64,000 nt of DNA from Paramecium tetraurelia (GCF_000165425.1 NW_001799133.1:62001-126000), one strand, 5' to 3'. Counted from the stretch's first letter, positions 48,611 through 60,357 are shown. Notes: a model not told the origin generated them from the sequence alone. Program-made: numbers and translations.

Positions 48611-49188
48611 TCAAATTGGAATCATTGAATCCTTATTGGAGCAAATCCAAAATTCTATTGCACTAGTTTCAATGTATTGAACTTCATTTTCTAGACAAAA
48701 CTATTTTGCAGATTATTGAGAAATGGTTCTCAATTTAAACAATACCTTTACCTCTCCTTATCCAAATCAGCTTTATTTCCAATAATAATAATTTAAACTG
48801 AAGGTTTTGAGTAATCTCTTGCATATTTAATCCATTCTGGCAAGGCTTCAAAGGATGCTGTACTAAATTACTTTCTATATGCATACTCAGTGATGTCGAG
48901 GACTTAAAAGAGATCCTAATGCTCCTCGATAATACCCTTATGTCAATGCTCTATATTCTCTCTTAACCTGCTGTATCCCACATTTACATTCTAATCTTTT
49001 TTTGATTGATTTGCATTATTTTGGATGAAAACTCAACACCCAATGTCTATTTTACATTAGATATTTCTTATTTGATCCTATAAATTACATGTTCCATGAA
49101 TGTAATGATATAGGAGACTTGTTTTACCACTGTTGCCATTGCAAATGATTATGAACTTGAACATATAATCGCAATGCTCCTCTGTCAT
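48611..49188 (-). pseudogene. Rab GTPase, frameshifted and truncated
   Basis: Starts like an intact Rab at ATG 49186-49188 (MTEEHCDYMFKFIIICNGNS, P-loop GNSGKTSLL), with a 22-nt intron then TLGVEFSSKIMQINQKKIRM and WDTAGQER. The frame then slips by one extra base before YRALTQGYYRGALGSLL (about 48,939), and again before VLDITEYAYRKQFS (about 48,895). GNKADLDKER and, after a 23-nt intron, QYIETSA follow, but the protein stops at TGA 48611-48613 soon after ETSA, lacking the last helix and prenylated Cys tail. No GT...AG intron explains either slip. Pseudogene is favoured; sequence errors are the alternative. Confidence 0.65.
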
Positions 49189-49241
49189 ATTCGATTTTAC
49201 TACTAATAATATTAAATTTTCTTGATAATAAAATTAATAAT

Positions 49242-49906
49242 TCAGATTAATTGGCAGCTCTTGTCCTTATTTTATTTACTCTCTTCCTAAGCTCGATTTG
49301 GCTTCTTCGATCTCAATGCAGTTCTGACAGCCTCCTCAAATAATTCGTTCAGCCCAATTTTATCCTTAGCTGAGCATTCCAAATAGGGACACCCCAATTA
49401 GTCTGCCATTCTTTTGGCCTTTGATTGTATAATAAGAATATGTATACTGAGTCTCTTTGCACGCATTTGTTATCGTTCTGTCTCAAATCAATTTTACTGC
49501 CAACTATAATAATAGGCACATTATTTAAGGCTGTTCTCAATTCAGGATACCACTTGAAGTGCATATAAAACTAAATTTACTTTCTATTAGGCATTAATAT
49601 ATGATGATTATTCATTGACAGCAAAAAACAATAGAAATACATCTGTATTGGGATAACTCAAAGGTCGAATTTATTTAAAATCCTCCTAACCAGCAGTGTC
49701 CCATAAACCTAAATTGACCTTCTTGCCATCAATGGTGATGGATGCACTATAATTCTCGAAGATGGTGGGGATGTAGTCTTCAGGGAATTTACCAGTAGTG
49801 TAACTTAATTAAAATTCTTAGAGTACGTCAAAAGGGCACAAGTCTTGCCCACTGTGCCATCCCCTATAACAACTAATTTTATCGGAGTTCCTAAACTTTT
49901 GCTCAT
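49242..49906 (-). CDS. Rho/Rac family small GTPase
   Basis: Actin/membrane signalling switch. Start ATG 49904-49906 ([20 protein letters not shown]), P-loop GDGTVGKTC, a 23-nt intron, then [20 protein letters not shown] (switch I, effector Thr), [20 protein letters not shown] (switch II), [36 protein letters not shown], a 29-nt intron, and [20 protein letters not shown]. It ends in a basic stretch and CQLI, a CAAX box ending in Ile, predicting geranylgeranylation. Stop TGA 49242-49244. The DLRxN and Rac-like IRPLSYP motifs put it in the Rho family rather than Rab or Ras. Confidence 0.93.
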
Positions 49907-50099
49907 TAATTATATAAATATAGTGACGAAATCATACAGTTTATAAATTATATATGTTATACAGCTAATGGATATAACGACGATGATGAAAACAACCCCA
50001 AAAACCAACTTATTTATTATCTCTTAATTTCAAGAATTGATTTAGATTTAGTCATAAAATAATTTAGTTTCTCGCATTTTAATTAAGAACCCAACATTC

Positions 50100-50711
50100 A
50101 TGCTTGAAAATGATGATGATATTCTGTTGTAGGAGATCGCAAGTTGTCAAACCAACGAAGATATATAGCACCTGGTTGACTCCCAGTGCTTAGACATCAT
50201 TGGGAATTCCATATAGGATCAAATAACCTTATCTCATAAATAGTTGTTTCGAGTGATTAGACTATTTAAAGAAAACCTAAGTTCAAAGCCACTCCTGCCA
50301 TACGATCAAAGGGCGAGCTCCCAAAAGGCCTTAGCATTCCAATAGCAAAATTGCATAATGCAATATCAATTATAGATTGAGCAGAACAGGGTCAATCAGT
50401 TGCAATTGGAGAATGAGATGATGAAATTGCAATTAAAAATATATGAAGGAGATCTAGAAATTCTGAAGCAGTAAAATTTTGAAGACATAAAAAAGATAGA
50501 AAATCAACTAGTTAAAACTCTTAAATAAATTTCGTTATACAAAGATTCAATGATATAAAAAATTTGTGTGATTTGCATGCAAAAAGAGTACTCCATGATC
50601 ATGAGCCCATGTGGACACATTTGCGTTTGTGAGGATTGTTCGAAATAAATTAATCACTGTCCTATCGATCGAGAAAAGATTACTAAGATGAAGAAAGTTT
50701 ACTTGTCATGA
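50100..50711 (+). CDS. RING-finger protein (coiled coil + C3HC4)
   Basis: Probable E3 ubiquitin ligase. ATG 50100 (MLENDDDILLQEIASCQTNE) to TGA 50709-50711, intronless, 203 residues. The middle is coiled coil (QIEQNRVNQLQLENEMMKLQ). The C-terminus is a RING finger: CVICMQKEYSMIMSPCGHIC, VCEDC, HCPIDRE, giving C-x2-C-x10-C-x-H-x2-C-x2-C-x6-C-x2-D-like spacing close to IAP-type C-terminal RINGs. An in-frame ATG at 49968 would add 44 residues of AT-rich sequence; the downstream ATG is preferred because an acidic MLEND start is more typical. Confidence 0.85.
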
Positions 50712-50771
50712 TAAATGAATAATCTAACCATATTATTTTTATATATTAAAAATTATCAATTTATATTTTCT

Positions 50772-51891
50772 ATGGGAAATTAATGTGCTTCTCAGTGTTA
50801 ATGCCAACAATAATTAAAAGAATAAGTAGCTACTGAAATTATTGTATGACTCCTTTTAATTTTAGATCGCAAAATCAGATCCAAATAGTTTGAAAAGCAA
50901 AAGATCAGGTTCTAAATAAAGCATTAAACAAACATATGCTAAAATTTAATAAAAAGAAACTAAAAAAGATACTGAAACATAAGAGCTATAAAATAAAGTA
51001 TCAAAGCAAAATAAAGCAGCAATCTAAATACAAAAAGTTTGGAGAGGTTATTTGGTTAGAAAAAAGAAATCATTGAAAAGCTCTGTCAAAAGAGACAATA
51101 AAAAAAATTATCTAGGAGAATAAGTTGAACCAATCACGCTCCCAAAAAATTCTTCCTCTTTTGAATTAGAAACACGTCCTGCTTATAAATTTAAAAGTGG
51201 GGCAGTATATGAAGGTTAATGGAGAGGGACATAAAGAGAAGGAATGGGCACTCAAACTTGGGCTGATGGGGCCAAATATATCGGAGAATGGAAATAAAGT
51301 CATGCAAATGGCAAAGGGAAATTTTATCATGTCGATGGAGACACCTTTGATGGTTAATGGGAAAACGATAAAGCAAATGGATATGGTGTTTATACACATG
51401 CAAACGGATCAAAGTACGAAGGAGAATGGAAGAGTGATTTATAACATGGCTATGGTGTGGAAGCCTGGTTTGATGGTTCCAAATATACAGGTGTGTATTT
51501 TGAAGGTAAGAAATAAGGGAAAGGAAAATATGAATGGCCAGATGGTTCATTTTATGATGGAGATTGGTATGATAATAAGATAACTGGATTTGGCACCTAT
51601 TTTTGGGCTGATGGAAGAGGATACACTGGTTAATGGGTTAATAATTGTATGCATGGTAAAGGAGTCTATACATGGAAAGACGGTAGAAAATATGAAGGTG
51701 AATATAAGTAAGATCGTAAGGATGGTTATGGCACATACACATGGGCTGATGGAAAGAAGTATGAAGGATAATGGTATGATGGAAAATAACATGGAAAAGG
51801 TAAATATATATTCCCCGATGGTCTCGTTAAGGAAGGAATCTGGAAAGATGGAAAGAAGGTCAAAGCTTTAGATAACACTAGCGCTCTTTGA
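50772..51891 (+). CDS. MORN-repeat protein with IQ motif, predicted N-acylated
   Basis: Start ATG 50772 gives MGNQCASQCQ (Gly2 for myristoylation, nearby Cys for palmitoylation). A 22-nt intron lies at 50844-50865. A Lys-rich linker contains an IQ motif (AAIQIQKVWRGYLVRKKK), a likely calmodulin site. Nine MORN repeats follow (for example YEGQWRGTQREGMGT, YIGEWKQSHANGKGK, YEGEWKSDLQHGYGV, YTGQWVNNCMHGKGV), ending GIWKDGKKVKALDNTSAL at TGA 51889-51891. MORN repeats bind phospholipid-rich membrane and cytoskeletal sites; with the acyl head this suggests a cortical or ciliary membrane protein (inference). Confidence 0.92.
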
Positions 51892-52239
51892 GTAAAGCAT
51901 TGATAAATTTATTGAATTACTATTTATATTAAGTTTGATGTTTAAAATATATAAAAAATGTAGAATGGAGTACTATTAATTATTTTTTCGAAATGTCTTA
52001 GTCTTTTATTATTATAAATAGGTCTATTTGTTTTATTAATTAACAATTTAGTTGATTTATACATGGTGGATAACTACTATGATTTCAATTTTATCCACAA
52101 GATCATCCTTACATAATTACTAAAATATTGGGTTATAATAATAATAATAAATTGCTTATTAATTTAATGATATTTTTGCAATTAGAAAATAATATAATAA
52201 TGATGATATTTAATTTTGATTTACTTGAGATATGTAAAT
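51892..52239. other. Convergent intergenic region, weak short frames only
   Basis: About 350 bp between the MORN gene and the next minus-strand gene. Short frames exist (a 75-codon frame from about 51,958; a stretch reading FQFYPQDHPYIITKIL) but none has a convincing start and end. I see no supported gene. Confidence 0.4.
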
Positions 52240-53312
52240 TCAAAAATTGATTGCTTTATAATTATTCGAGTTTATCTGAGGATATTTAACATCATCCAAA
52301 GATTATCGAGCCATTACTCTTTTTTGATTCAATGCATCCAATAAGTCTTATCTTTATTTCAATAATTTTTATTTCTGATCCACAAGGAAGTTTAATTTAT
52401 AAACTTTCTCACTAAAATGATTTTGATTTAGTAATTCCTTTTGATGTATTAGAGTTTGGGAGTTGGATCTTACTGCCTGACGATACTCATCCTTTTATTA
52501 TTCAACATTCAATCTGTTTTATCTATTACGTTGTTATTGTTTCTCTATCATCTATATCTTCTATTCAATCTAATTTATTTTGTCACTGTAATATGATTAT
52601 TTCTCCTAATTTATAAGATTATTTTTCTCTTAAACATCAATAATATGCATATCATGCATTCTGATCTTATCAATAGAACGATCGAGAGATTCGCTTCTGA
52701 CCTATTTTGCGTATTCTATTTTATGATCTATGTACTCTAATTTCTTTTTAGAAATCTATAAAATTATGACAGATTATACTTCAGAATCACGAAACTTGTT
52801 AATCTTCTTTTTTATCAGTGCTCTCTCTACATTATCAGTGGTTGTTTAGAGTTGTTTGAATAAGAATCGAAGAACCTTCTCTCTTTCAGCATCTACTTTC
52901 AATGGTTTCATATCTTTTGATGGAGAATAATCTTAATAAAAGCACCAACTTGCATCTAAAGAATTGATATAGTCATTTTCTTTTTATTTATATAGAAATT
53001 AGTGATCCTTGTTGACCTTCTGCTCTTTAAGCTGAAATAAGATGAATTATTACATAGTCTTCTTTTTGTTTTTTTTAATGATCGATCAGTTTCTCCTTAT
53101 AAAACATATGATGTAATTTATTCTCATTCTTTAATTTCTCGTCCTATATTATTTGTTGGTAAGCTAATAAATTGTTGAGTTCTTTCTCCTACTCCATTAA
53201 ATTTTATTATTACGTGTTTCTTCTAGAACTTGATTGATTTGCCTAATTCCTTGTTAAGAAATTTGGACAAATTTTCATCAGCATCATACCTTTACACTTA
53301 TTATTGAGCCAT
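52240..53312 (-). CDS. Coiled-coil protein, about 330 residues
   Basis: Start ATG 53310-53312 (MAQQQVQRYDADENLSKFLN), introns of 25 nt (GTAATAATAAAATTT...GTAG) and 22 nt (GTAATAATTCATC...TCAG), stop TGA 52240-52242. After an N-terminal helix the sequence is almost all coiled coil with one less helical insert (INSLDASWCFYQDYSPSKDM). Features include QTTTDNVERALIKKKINKFR, SESLDRSIDKIRMHDMHIID and QDLLDALNQKRVMARQSL. The conserved, low-Gln helices look like a ciliary or basal-body coiled-coil protein; that is inference. Confidence 0.82.
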
Positions 53313-53366
53313 TAATATTATTATATAAATACACACAAATTATATACTTAAAATTATGAGAAAAGA

Positions 53367-53615
53367 ATGTTTAATATATCTCCAATAATTATTATCTATT
53401 TTAAATGTTATTACTATTACCAAAATAGGACATATGAAAACATCCCTAATTTGATAGACTTTTATATAAGATATGTGAGATTATTAAGTAAATTATTCGA
53501 TGAAGACCAATGTAATCAGAAAATAAGAGTTTACTTAATATATCGGATATAGAACTTGAATGAATAATGCAAAATAATTTAAAGATTTTATAATCAACTA
53601 GTTAATTTTATCTGA
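53367..53615 (+). CDS. Hypothetical 82-residue protein
   Basis: Ciliate-code frame ATG 53367 (MFNISPIIIIYFKCYYYYQN) to TGA 53613-53615. After a hydrophobic start it reads TYENIPNLIDFYIRYVRLLS, KLFDEDQCNQKIRVYLIYRI and a helical end. It fills the space between two minus-strand genes and stops 3 bp before the downstream gene's stop. Could be a real small gene or a chance frame. No family recognised. Confidence 0.4.
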
Positions 53616-53618
53616 GAT

Positions 53619-54829
53619 TCAATTTAAATTTGCTTAGTGCCTATGTTAGCTCTTCTTGAACTCTTACTTCTACTCTAATCACATGTTTCTATATTTTATG
53701 AGTAAATGGGTTACCTTTATATTTCTGGATTTAACTATTGTCTTGAGAACTATTTTTAGAAACTGGTTGGCTAATGATTCCTTTTTTTCTGTCTTGTACT
53801 GAAATACTTTGGATTATATCTTGAATTGTAGAGAGTGAATTGTTTTTGCTTTTTAATTTTTATCCATAAATTTTGTTCAAATCTTTTTATTGAATAACCT
53901 TAAGAACATCTACTTTGTTGGCTTAATTTCCATAATTGATTATGTTGTAATAGTTTTGTTTTAGAGAGGGTTAGGATTTGATTGGTATTTCATTGTTTTC
54001 AAGAGTGAAGGAGGTATGATTGATTTAAGAATTCAATTTGTGTTCAGAACAAGATTTTTAATTTCTTTAATCTGAAAATATAATAGAAAAATCTACTTTA
54101 AAATTGTAATTGTTGAATAACTGGTTATTGGTTTTTCTTTGAATAAGGCTTTAAATTATCTCTATAACTGAAGTCTTAGGATTTCCTCCTATTCTCTTTT
54201 TCTAAATTATTAATAATTTATTTTAAGCTAACAATCTCCATGTTTAATTTGTGCTAAGTTTCATGATAAGTTTAATTTTCTCTTTTTAAATTCTATAATT
54301 GTAATGAAATCAATACACTAATCAACTTCTTCGTGGTTTCAAGAAGCTCAACTCTATTTGATTCACTCTCGTCTAACTTATTTTGAATAGACTCTGCATA
54401 TAACTTGAGTTATTATTCAATCTAGATATGATGAACAAGATACTCTGATGTGATTTCTGATTTCGCTCTCATACTTGATTAATGTTTGCTCTAACTTCTC
54501 GTATTCCTCATCCGACCTCAAACTTTTGGTCATTGAACGGTTTGGATCAAGTTACTTCTCGAATTTGCTTTGTTAATATTTTAATTAACTACTTACGATA
54601 TTTTCTTATCCACTTTCATCATAAGGTTTGTAAAAACTGCCTTGATTATACCGATCAAATGAGACAAACTTTCATAGTCTTTTAATTCAGCTTCCACTTA
54701 ATTCAATTCCTCTTTGGTTTCAATGAAATTCTCTATTTTTAATAAGACCCGCTCCAATAAGTCTTTCAAATTGTTTTCTATTTCCTTCTCATTAAAGCTT
54801 GCCACACTACAATTATCCATGTTATCCAT
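53619..54829 (-). CDS. Coiled-coil protein, about 370 residues
   Basis: Start ATG 54827-54829 (MDNMDNCSVASFNEKEIENN). The N-terminal coil (LLERVLLKIENFIETKEELN) is interrupted by introns of 29 nt (GTAAGTAGTTAATT...AAAG) and 22 nt (GTATCTTGTTCATCATATCTAG). A second coil follows (NKLDESESNRVELLETTKKL, TQHKLNMEIVSLKQIINNLE), then a Ser/Lys/Asn-rich tail (KSKNNSLSTIQDIIQSISVQ) after another short intron. I end it at TGA 53619-53621, assuming a 19-nt intron near the end. Without it the frame continues, so the last 20 residues are uncertain. Confidence 0.72.
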
Positions 54830-55121
54830 TAACAGTTAATTTAATATTTTTATATTAATACAATAAATTTTCGAAAATTTCTTAAGCAAAGCAAGAATGA
54901 AAAGATACTTAAACATATAATTAAGAAATGTATAATTATTAAATGCAATTACAGATTTCAAATTAAATTATAATATTTATAAATCCCAAAACAATCTCAA
55001 ACTACTAATTTGATAACAATTCACAGATTGACCACAAATCTCCAATGAATCGACCCAATGATAGAGAAAGTTATTAATAATATCAATGTAAAGTTTGAAT
55101 GGTGAAATAAATAACTTTATT

Positions 55122-55754
55122 TCATTATTAGGAAGATTTTTGTTTTTGTTATAATTAATTAATAGAGAGTGAATGTTAAGAACTACCCTTTCGCATAGCA
55201 ATATTTTAAATGTTCTTTATTTTCTCCACAGTTGAAATAATTTTATGGGCTTCCTCCTCAAAAGATACTGCCAAAATAGGGAACGCTGATTGAAAATCCT
55301 CATCAGGTTTAAGATCGGCAAGTATAATATTAGACAGTTTTTACATCATTTGATTGAGGGCACTTGCAAATTTATGATCATTATATATAAGATAATAATC
55401 TGATTCATCGATCCGTTTTATGATTTATTATTCCCTCATAACTCTTTTTATTGTATTTTGTATAATAATAGAGACATTTTATTTAACAATGATGCAACTG
55501 TTGACTTTTTCTCTAGTATGTTATGGGAGTTGATCTAAATTACCAACAAGATCCAAAAACATACAGAACCTTTTAAATAGCTATAATAAATCCTTGACTT
55601 ATTGATCAAGGACATAGTCTAGTTTGTTTTCGAAAGGCGGGGGTTGACCAACAATGGATTGAGGCTCTAAATAAGGTTAACTATTAGTTTTTAATTCTCT
55701 TTTTTAAGTGTGCAATTTCGATTGATTCTTTTATGCTGAGCAGACTGAACCCAT
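55122..55754 (-). CDS. Hypothetical predicted N-acylated protein, 210 residues
   Basis: Single frame, ATG 55752-55754 to TGA 55122-55124. Begins MGSVCSAQKNQSKLHTQKRE: Gly2, Ser6 and Cys5 form a typical myristoylation plus palmitoylation start with a basic follow-on. A Pro-rich linker (PYLEPQSIVGQPPPFENKLD) precedes a helical globular part (VKDLLQLFKRFCMFLDLVGN, SDYYLIYNDHKFASALNQMM, ILADLKPDEDFQSAFPILAV) and a Gln/Ser tail. No named family. Membrane attachment is the only inference made. Confidence 0.75.
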
Positions 55755-55860
55755 TATAAAAATATCCTTAAATTAATAAAAACAATATCAGAAATAATTT
55801 TGAAACATAGAGCTTTCTCGTCTTGTAAATATATTAATTTATTATTAATTATAATAAAGG

Positions 55861-56526
55861 ATGTCCATCGTAACAAGATTTGCTTCATATTTCATTAAGA
55901 GCAGAGTCATCAACTACTCATGTAAGGCTTGTGTCTATTGATTTTTAGTGTAGGTGGATAGAATAATGACTGAGATGTGCAAGGCTGGGTTCCAAGACCC
56001 AGAGGAAGGATTCCTGGAAAGAGACCCAATGAGTTATTATGAATGCAGATTCTACTCTCACATAGCTAGAAACTGGACTCCCAGACTTGAATCATTGTAA
56101 CTATTTATTTATTCAATGTGAATAAAGTGAAAAGGAATAATACGAATTGGCAAGAAATAAGTTTGTTCAATTTGAAGACCTCTACTCCTTCATCTTGACT
56201 TTACACAGAGCAACATGGGAATACAGATCACTCTATTTGGAATTAACCAAAGAAATCGCCACTCACAATACTTGGTTCAGAAGTGAGCATACAACCTTAA
56301 CTTATGAACATCACTTGGAGGAAGCCATAAACAAGTACATCAATCTTTTGGATCAATTGAAGGAATATCCATTGTGGCAAGAGAGAGTCAAAGAGGAAAT
56401 TGGATATTATTTGCATCTTATCTACAACTCTACCACTCATTCAGGTTAGAGTAAGGAATTGTTTGCTAAATTTGTATATCAAATCATTTATATTCATTTT
56501 AGGATAAATTATATTTCTTCAAATGA
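55861..56526 (+). CDS. Hypothetical protein, possibly mitochondrial
   Basis: ATG 55861 (MSIVTRFASYFIKSRVINYS), introns of 27 nt (GTAAGGCTTG...TTTAG), 31 nt (GTAACTATTT...AAAG) and 29 nt near the end, stop TGA 56524-56526 (...DKLYFFK). The basic, acid-free N-terminus resembles a mitochondrial presequence. The body is aromatic and His-rich (AGFQDPEEGFLERDPMSYYE, SHIARNWTPRLES, ATWEYRSLYLELTKEIATHN, LKEYPLWQERVKEEIGYYLH), in a style seen in ciliate-specific respiratory subunits. That is an inference without a named homolog. Confidence 0.72.
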
Positions 56527-56760
56527 TTGCAATCATATGAAAATATTAGTATTTGCATAAATATATATAAATATTTCATCATATTTGTTTGATATCTTTC
56601 GTCTCTTGCCAAACCCATGATCAAAGAATCAAATCAAATAATCAGGAGGATTCCTGAAGTCATATGCAATCATAATATGCATTATTTGCTTATATTCCCA
56701 AATCATATCGACTTAAATACCTTTAGATATACTTAGAGATATTAATCATTAAAATAATAA

Positions 56761-57132
56761 ATGATTGAAGACGATGAATCTGAGTGCTTCTTTTAGCTCA
56801 AACCTTCTAAAAAGATCAAAAAGAAGAGAGGCAACATTCTTAGAATTCAGAAGCATTATGACTCCTTGAATCAAATGTAGATTGCTGCTGCTGAGCAAGA
56901 ACAAACCATTCTAGCATTAATAGATAAGCGATCTTAAAGTAATACTTTTAGAAATATCCCAATAGTATATTCAAAGAATAAATGCATCACCTAATGGAAA
57001 GAAAACATATCTTAATCGCAGTCTTTAATTTATGTTAATTTGATCAAAAGTGAATCAGAAACTTTTGAAGATAGTGAAAGTTTTCTCAAATAACCTCAAA
57101 ATGAATTGCTCATAGAAAACTACCTATGTTGA
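56761..57132 (+). CDS. Hypothetical protein, 123 residues
   Basis: Single frame ATG 56761 (MIEDDESECFFQLKPSKKIK) to TGA 57130-57132. Contains a basic patch (KKIKKKRGNILRIQKHYDSL), an Ala-rich helix and a Ser/Glu-rich tail (SESETFEDSESFLKQPQNE). No recognised family. Codon usage and charge look like a genuine small gene. Convergent with the next minus-strand gene, 133 bp between stops. Confidence 0.6.
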
Positions 57133-57265
57133 TTGGGACTAGTATACCTAAATCACAAAAATGAGTTTTATTTATTATTTTTCCAAGTATCATATCATAC
57201 TGCTTCAAAACTTTGCAAACTCTTAAAACAGATTGTTCTCTTACAATAGCAATGAATTAGATGTC

Positions 57266-59549
57266 TCAAGATTTATTTTCTTGAAGATTTGTTTGCATTT
57301 AGCAAATATATTAAAAATAATCAAACATTGCCCTCCAGTTATGAAGATGGAGAAGATTGCTTTTTTCAATTCATTCTGATACTTACATTCCAATATAATG
57401 ATCACCTTGTTGTGACACACTTAAAAAGTCAAAATTAATAACATAATCATAATTACAAAATCAACTTATTGTCAAAGATTGTGTGTGATATCTCTCCTTA
57501 ATCTTCTTTGATATACATGGATTTTAATATGAATTACCGAGTTGTCAGATTGTCATTGTCAAAATTGCATTTCAATTTTATAATCAAACCTTAATTATTG
57601 ACTGAATAGCTTTTTAATCTGACCTCTTACAACTTTTCAGAGAAAAATATATCATATTGGCTATCTGATATTTTGTGGATCATGATTTCATCATTCTGTA
57701 TCACTTATACTTAACTATGGGTCTACATTTTTATTTAATCTGATTCTTGACTTTACACCAATTTCATTTCAAATACATTCTCAGATAACAATGATTTGTT
57801 GAATTCCAACTTAGATTGCTCTGATTTCTTAAAATAGACATCTAAATTATGTTTGATAAAGTCATTCAATTATTATACGTAATCTAATTTTTGTTTTGCC
57901 ATTTTCTTATTTAAATCTTTAAAATCATAATTATCTCCACTTGTCATGGCAATACGAATATTCTGCTTTTATTCATCTATTTCATCATCCACTCCCACAA
58001 ATTCATACTATTAAATCATTTTCATAACAACATCGGACTCTGTGTATTCCTCTTCAAAAATTACCATTAACACTGAAGTCTATTCAATTTAATTTTGAAT
58101 ATTAATTGCCAACTATAACAAAGTTAAGTTTTATTGATTACAATTCTTTAAACACAAAAATAATATTCCATTACTTAAAGAAAATTTAATCCAAAATTCA
58201 TTTAACATTTGTTATCCTTCCACCAATTCACTTGTTTCATAAAAATTATTCACTAATTAATGTAACACCTTTGTTTAAACAAGAGTATTATAATCATTAC
58301 AAAATATAGATTTTAAATAGGTTAGTTAATCATTTGCTAATTATAAGTATGTCTGATCTGCTAATTTTTAAAAATAAAAGTCATTAACGAACAGATTCTC
58401 TAAAATAAATTATAAATATGAACTATCAAAGCCAAGAAAAGAGTAAAATACTTAAAAATTGGAGAGCCCGTAATCTTATTTAAAATTTAATGTCCACCCT
58501 TAATTTATTAATGGGAATAGACTATCCTCATCACAATTAATAACTAAATCCCAATATTAATTCTCTATATTTACTCTATCCATTGTTAATTGTTAATTTG
58601 AAATCGTTTATTTTAGCTTTTAGATAAGTGTATCTTTTTATTCTAATTCACTATTTAATCTTAGAATTTCAATATTGTCGTCTTCTGAAGAGGAACTAAC
58701 ATCCTTTACACTTAATATTTCAACAAAAGGTTTCCTTTCAGAACTCTTCATGGTGAAAGTTTAGATTTACTCCTCAAAATTTTTGTTAATTTTAGACTAC
58801 TATTCTAATTCTTCTTTTAGTTGAATAATTTAGATCTGTTAATTTTTCAATTTCTTTTTAAGTTGATCTTCCTCAAAATTGATTAGGACGATTGAAGTTT
58901 CGAATAGATTGATCTTATTTATTTAATGGGTGAACTGATCGGAATAATTCATTACTTGTGTTTCAATTTATTGGGATACCTTTTCATTTAACATGTAAAT
59001 GATTTCTTCGAACATTGACATTGTTGAAAGGGGATGATATTGATTTTCGTAATTCTTATAGTACTTTGTAAATATTTCTCTTAATTAAGGAGAGGAGACT
59101 TTGCAGTTTATCTAACTTATGGCTTACTTTAGAATTTATTTTAATTCATTCCAGAGGTTGACAATGTCTTGACTAAAGATTTCTTGATTTAAGAAATTGA
59201 GAATTTGAGGGATGGTTGTTTTTTGATTAAATCTATAGATTTGAGTGGATTTGATTATTTGTTCTATGATTTAATGATGGATATCGATATCACTTTGATA
59301 TTGCAATACTAGATTCTGAGTCTCTGTTAACATCACTTTTAATTGTTAATTGGATTCCTCTAATTTCTAGTGTTTGTAACTTTTAGTGTTTTAAGATTCT
59401 GCAAGTTGGGTTTAAAGTTGAATTAAATCTTATCTCAATTAATCGTTTATAGTTTAAAGTGCTTGAATTGACTCCTCCTTCTCTCGTATGATTTAGAGGT
59501 ACTTGATCGAGTCATCTTTAATGGCTGAATTGATTGGTATTTTATTCAT
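57266..59549 (-). CDS. Coiled-coil protein with C-terminal globular part
   Basis: Start ATG 59547-59549 (MNKIPINSAIKDDSIKYLQI). The N-terminal half is coiled coil (IREKEESIQALQTINDQLRQ, KLEESNQQLKVMLTETQNLV) with a helical region (FLNQEIFSQDIVNLWNELKQ) and a Ser/Glu linker (SSERKPFVEILSVKDVSSSE). The C-terminal half is less helical (ENQYWDLVINCDEDSLFPL, VFYSFLGFDSSYLQFILENL, VMVIFEEEYTESDVVMKMI). Near the end, introns of 37 nt and 27 nt lead to SQQGDHYIGINLLHLHNWRA and TGA 57266-57268; without them it stops at 57447. About 730 residues. No named family. Its start is 12 bp from the V-ATPase E start. Confidence 0.75.
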
Positions 59550-59561
59550 AAATTAAATAAC
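59550..59561. promoter_or_regulatory. 12-bp divergent intergenic gap
   Basis: All that separates the ATG of the coiled-coil gene (minus) from the ATG of V-ATPase E (plus). The V-ATPase start is fixed by its conserved N-terminus; the opposite start is the only upstream Met in a clearly coding frame. Confidence 0.65.
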
Positions 59562-60322
59562 ATGGCAGATTTTAATCCATAAGAGAGAGTTAAGAAGATG
59601 GTCAATGCCATAAAAGCTGAGGTAATTTTGATAACAACTTATTTGTTTAGGCTAATGAGAAGGCTGAATAAATCAAAGACATGGCTGCTCAATAGTTCAG
59701 AATCGAAAAGAACAAGCTACTCAATTAATAGAAGGAAAGAATTACCGAAGAATACAAAAAGAAGATTGAGTCATACACAATTGAAAAGAGAATGTAAAGA
59801 TATTGAGTAGGTGTAGTCAACGATCATCTAAAATTAATCAATCAAGATTGTCCAAAATGCAAGCACGTTTTGAGTTAATTTAAAGACTGAAGGAGGAAGT
59901 TCGTTAGAAGATGACAAAATTGATCCAAGATTAGAGTGTCTACAAAGAATTGTTGAAGAACTTGATTATCTAAGGAATGATTAAATTGCTTGAGCCCAGA
60001 ATCGAATTGACATGTTTGGAATAGGATGTGCAACTCATCAGAACCATTTTGGTAGAATGCTAAGAAGAATTCACTGTAATCATAAAGAGAGAGACAACTA
60101 AAGACTTCAAGACCACATTGAGCATTAATTAGAGTCAATATCTAACAGAGAAGGGTGGTAAACCAATGTAAAATTAGGATATAAACATTTTATAGTTTAG
60201 GAGGAGTTGTTTTGAGTTGTGCTAACAGTAGAATTGTTTGTTCTAACACTTTGGATGATAGATTGGAACTTTCATTACAAGAATTCTTGCCAGACATCAG
60301 AAATGGATTGTTTAGGAAATGA
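59562..60322 (+). CDS. V-type H+-ATPase subunit E
   Basis: Peripheral stalk subunit of the vacuolar proton pump (V1 sector). Start ATG 59562 (MADFNPQERVKKMVNAIKAE), 29-nt intron 59622-59650, then ANEKAEQIKDMAAQQFRIEK, NKLLNQQKERITEEYKKKIE, a second intron near 59793, KIVQNAS, YKELLKNLIIQGMIKLLEPR, QDVQLIRTILVECQEEF, a small intron near 60175, LGGVVLSCANSRIVCSNTLD and DRLELSLQEFLPDIRNGLFR at the C-terminus. Stop TGA 60320-60322. Length and the GGV...SNTLDDRL ending match the family. Confidence 0.94.
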
Positions 60323-60357
60323 AATAAATGAGTATTAACAAAAAAAGCATATATATA

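Noticed and set aside
51166-51871. Several overlapping long frames on both strands across the MORN repeats
   Set aside because: The periodic repeats keep all frames open. Only the frame with Y-x-G-x-W...G-x-G units and TGA 51889 gives the MORN protein.
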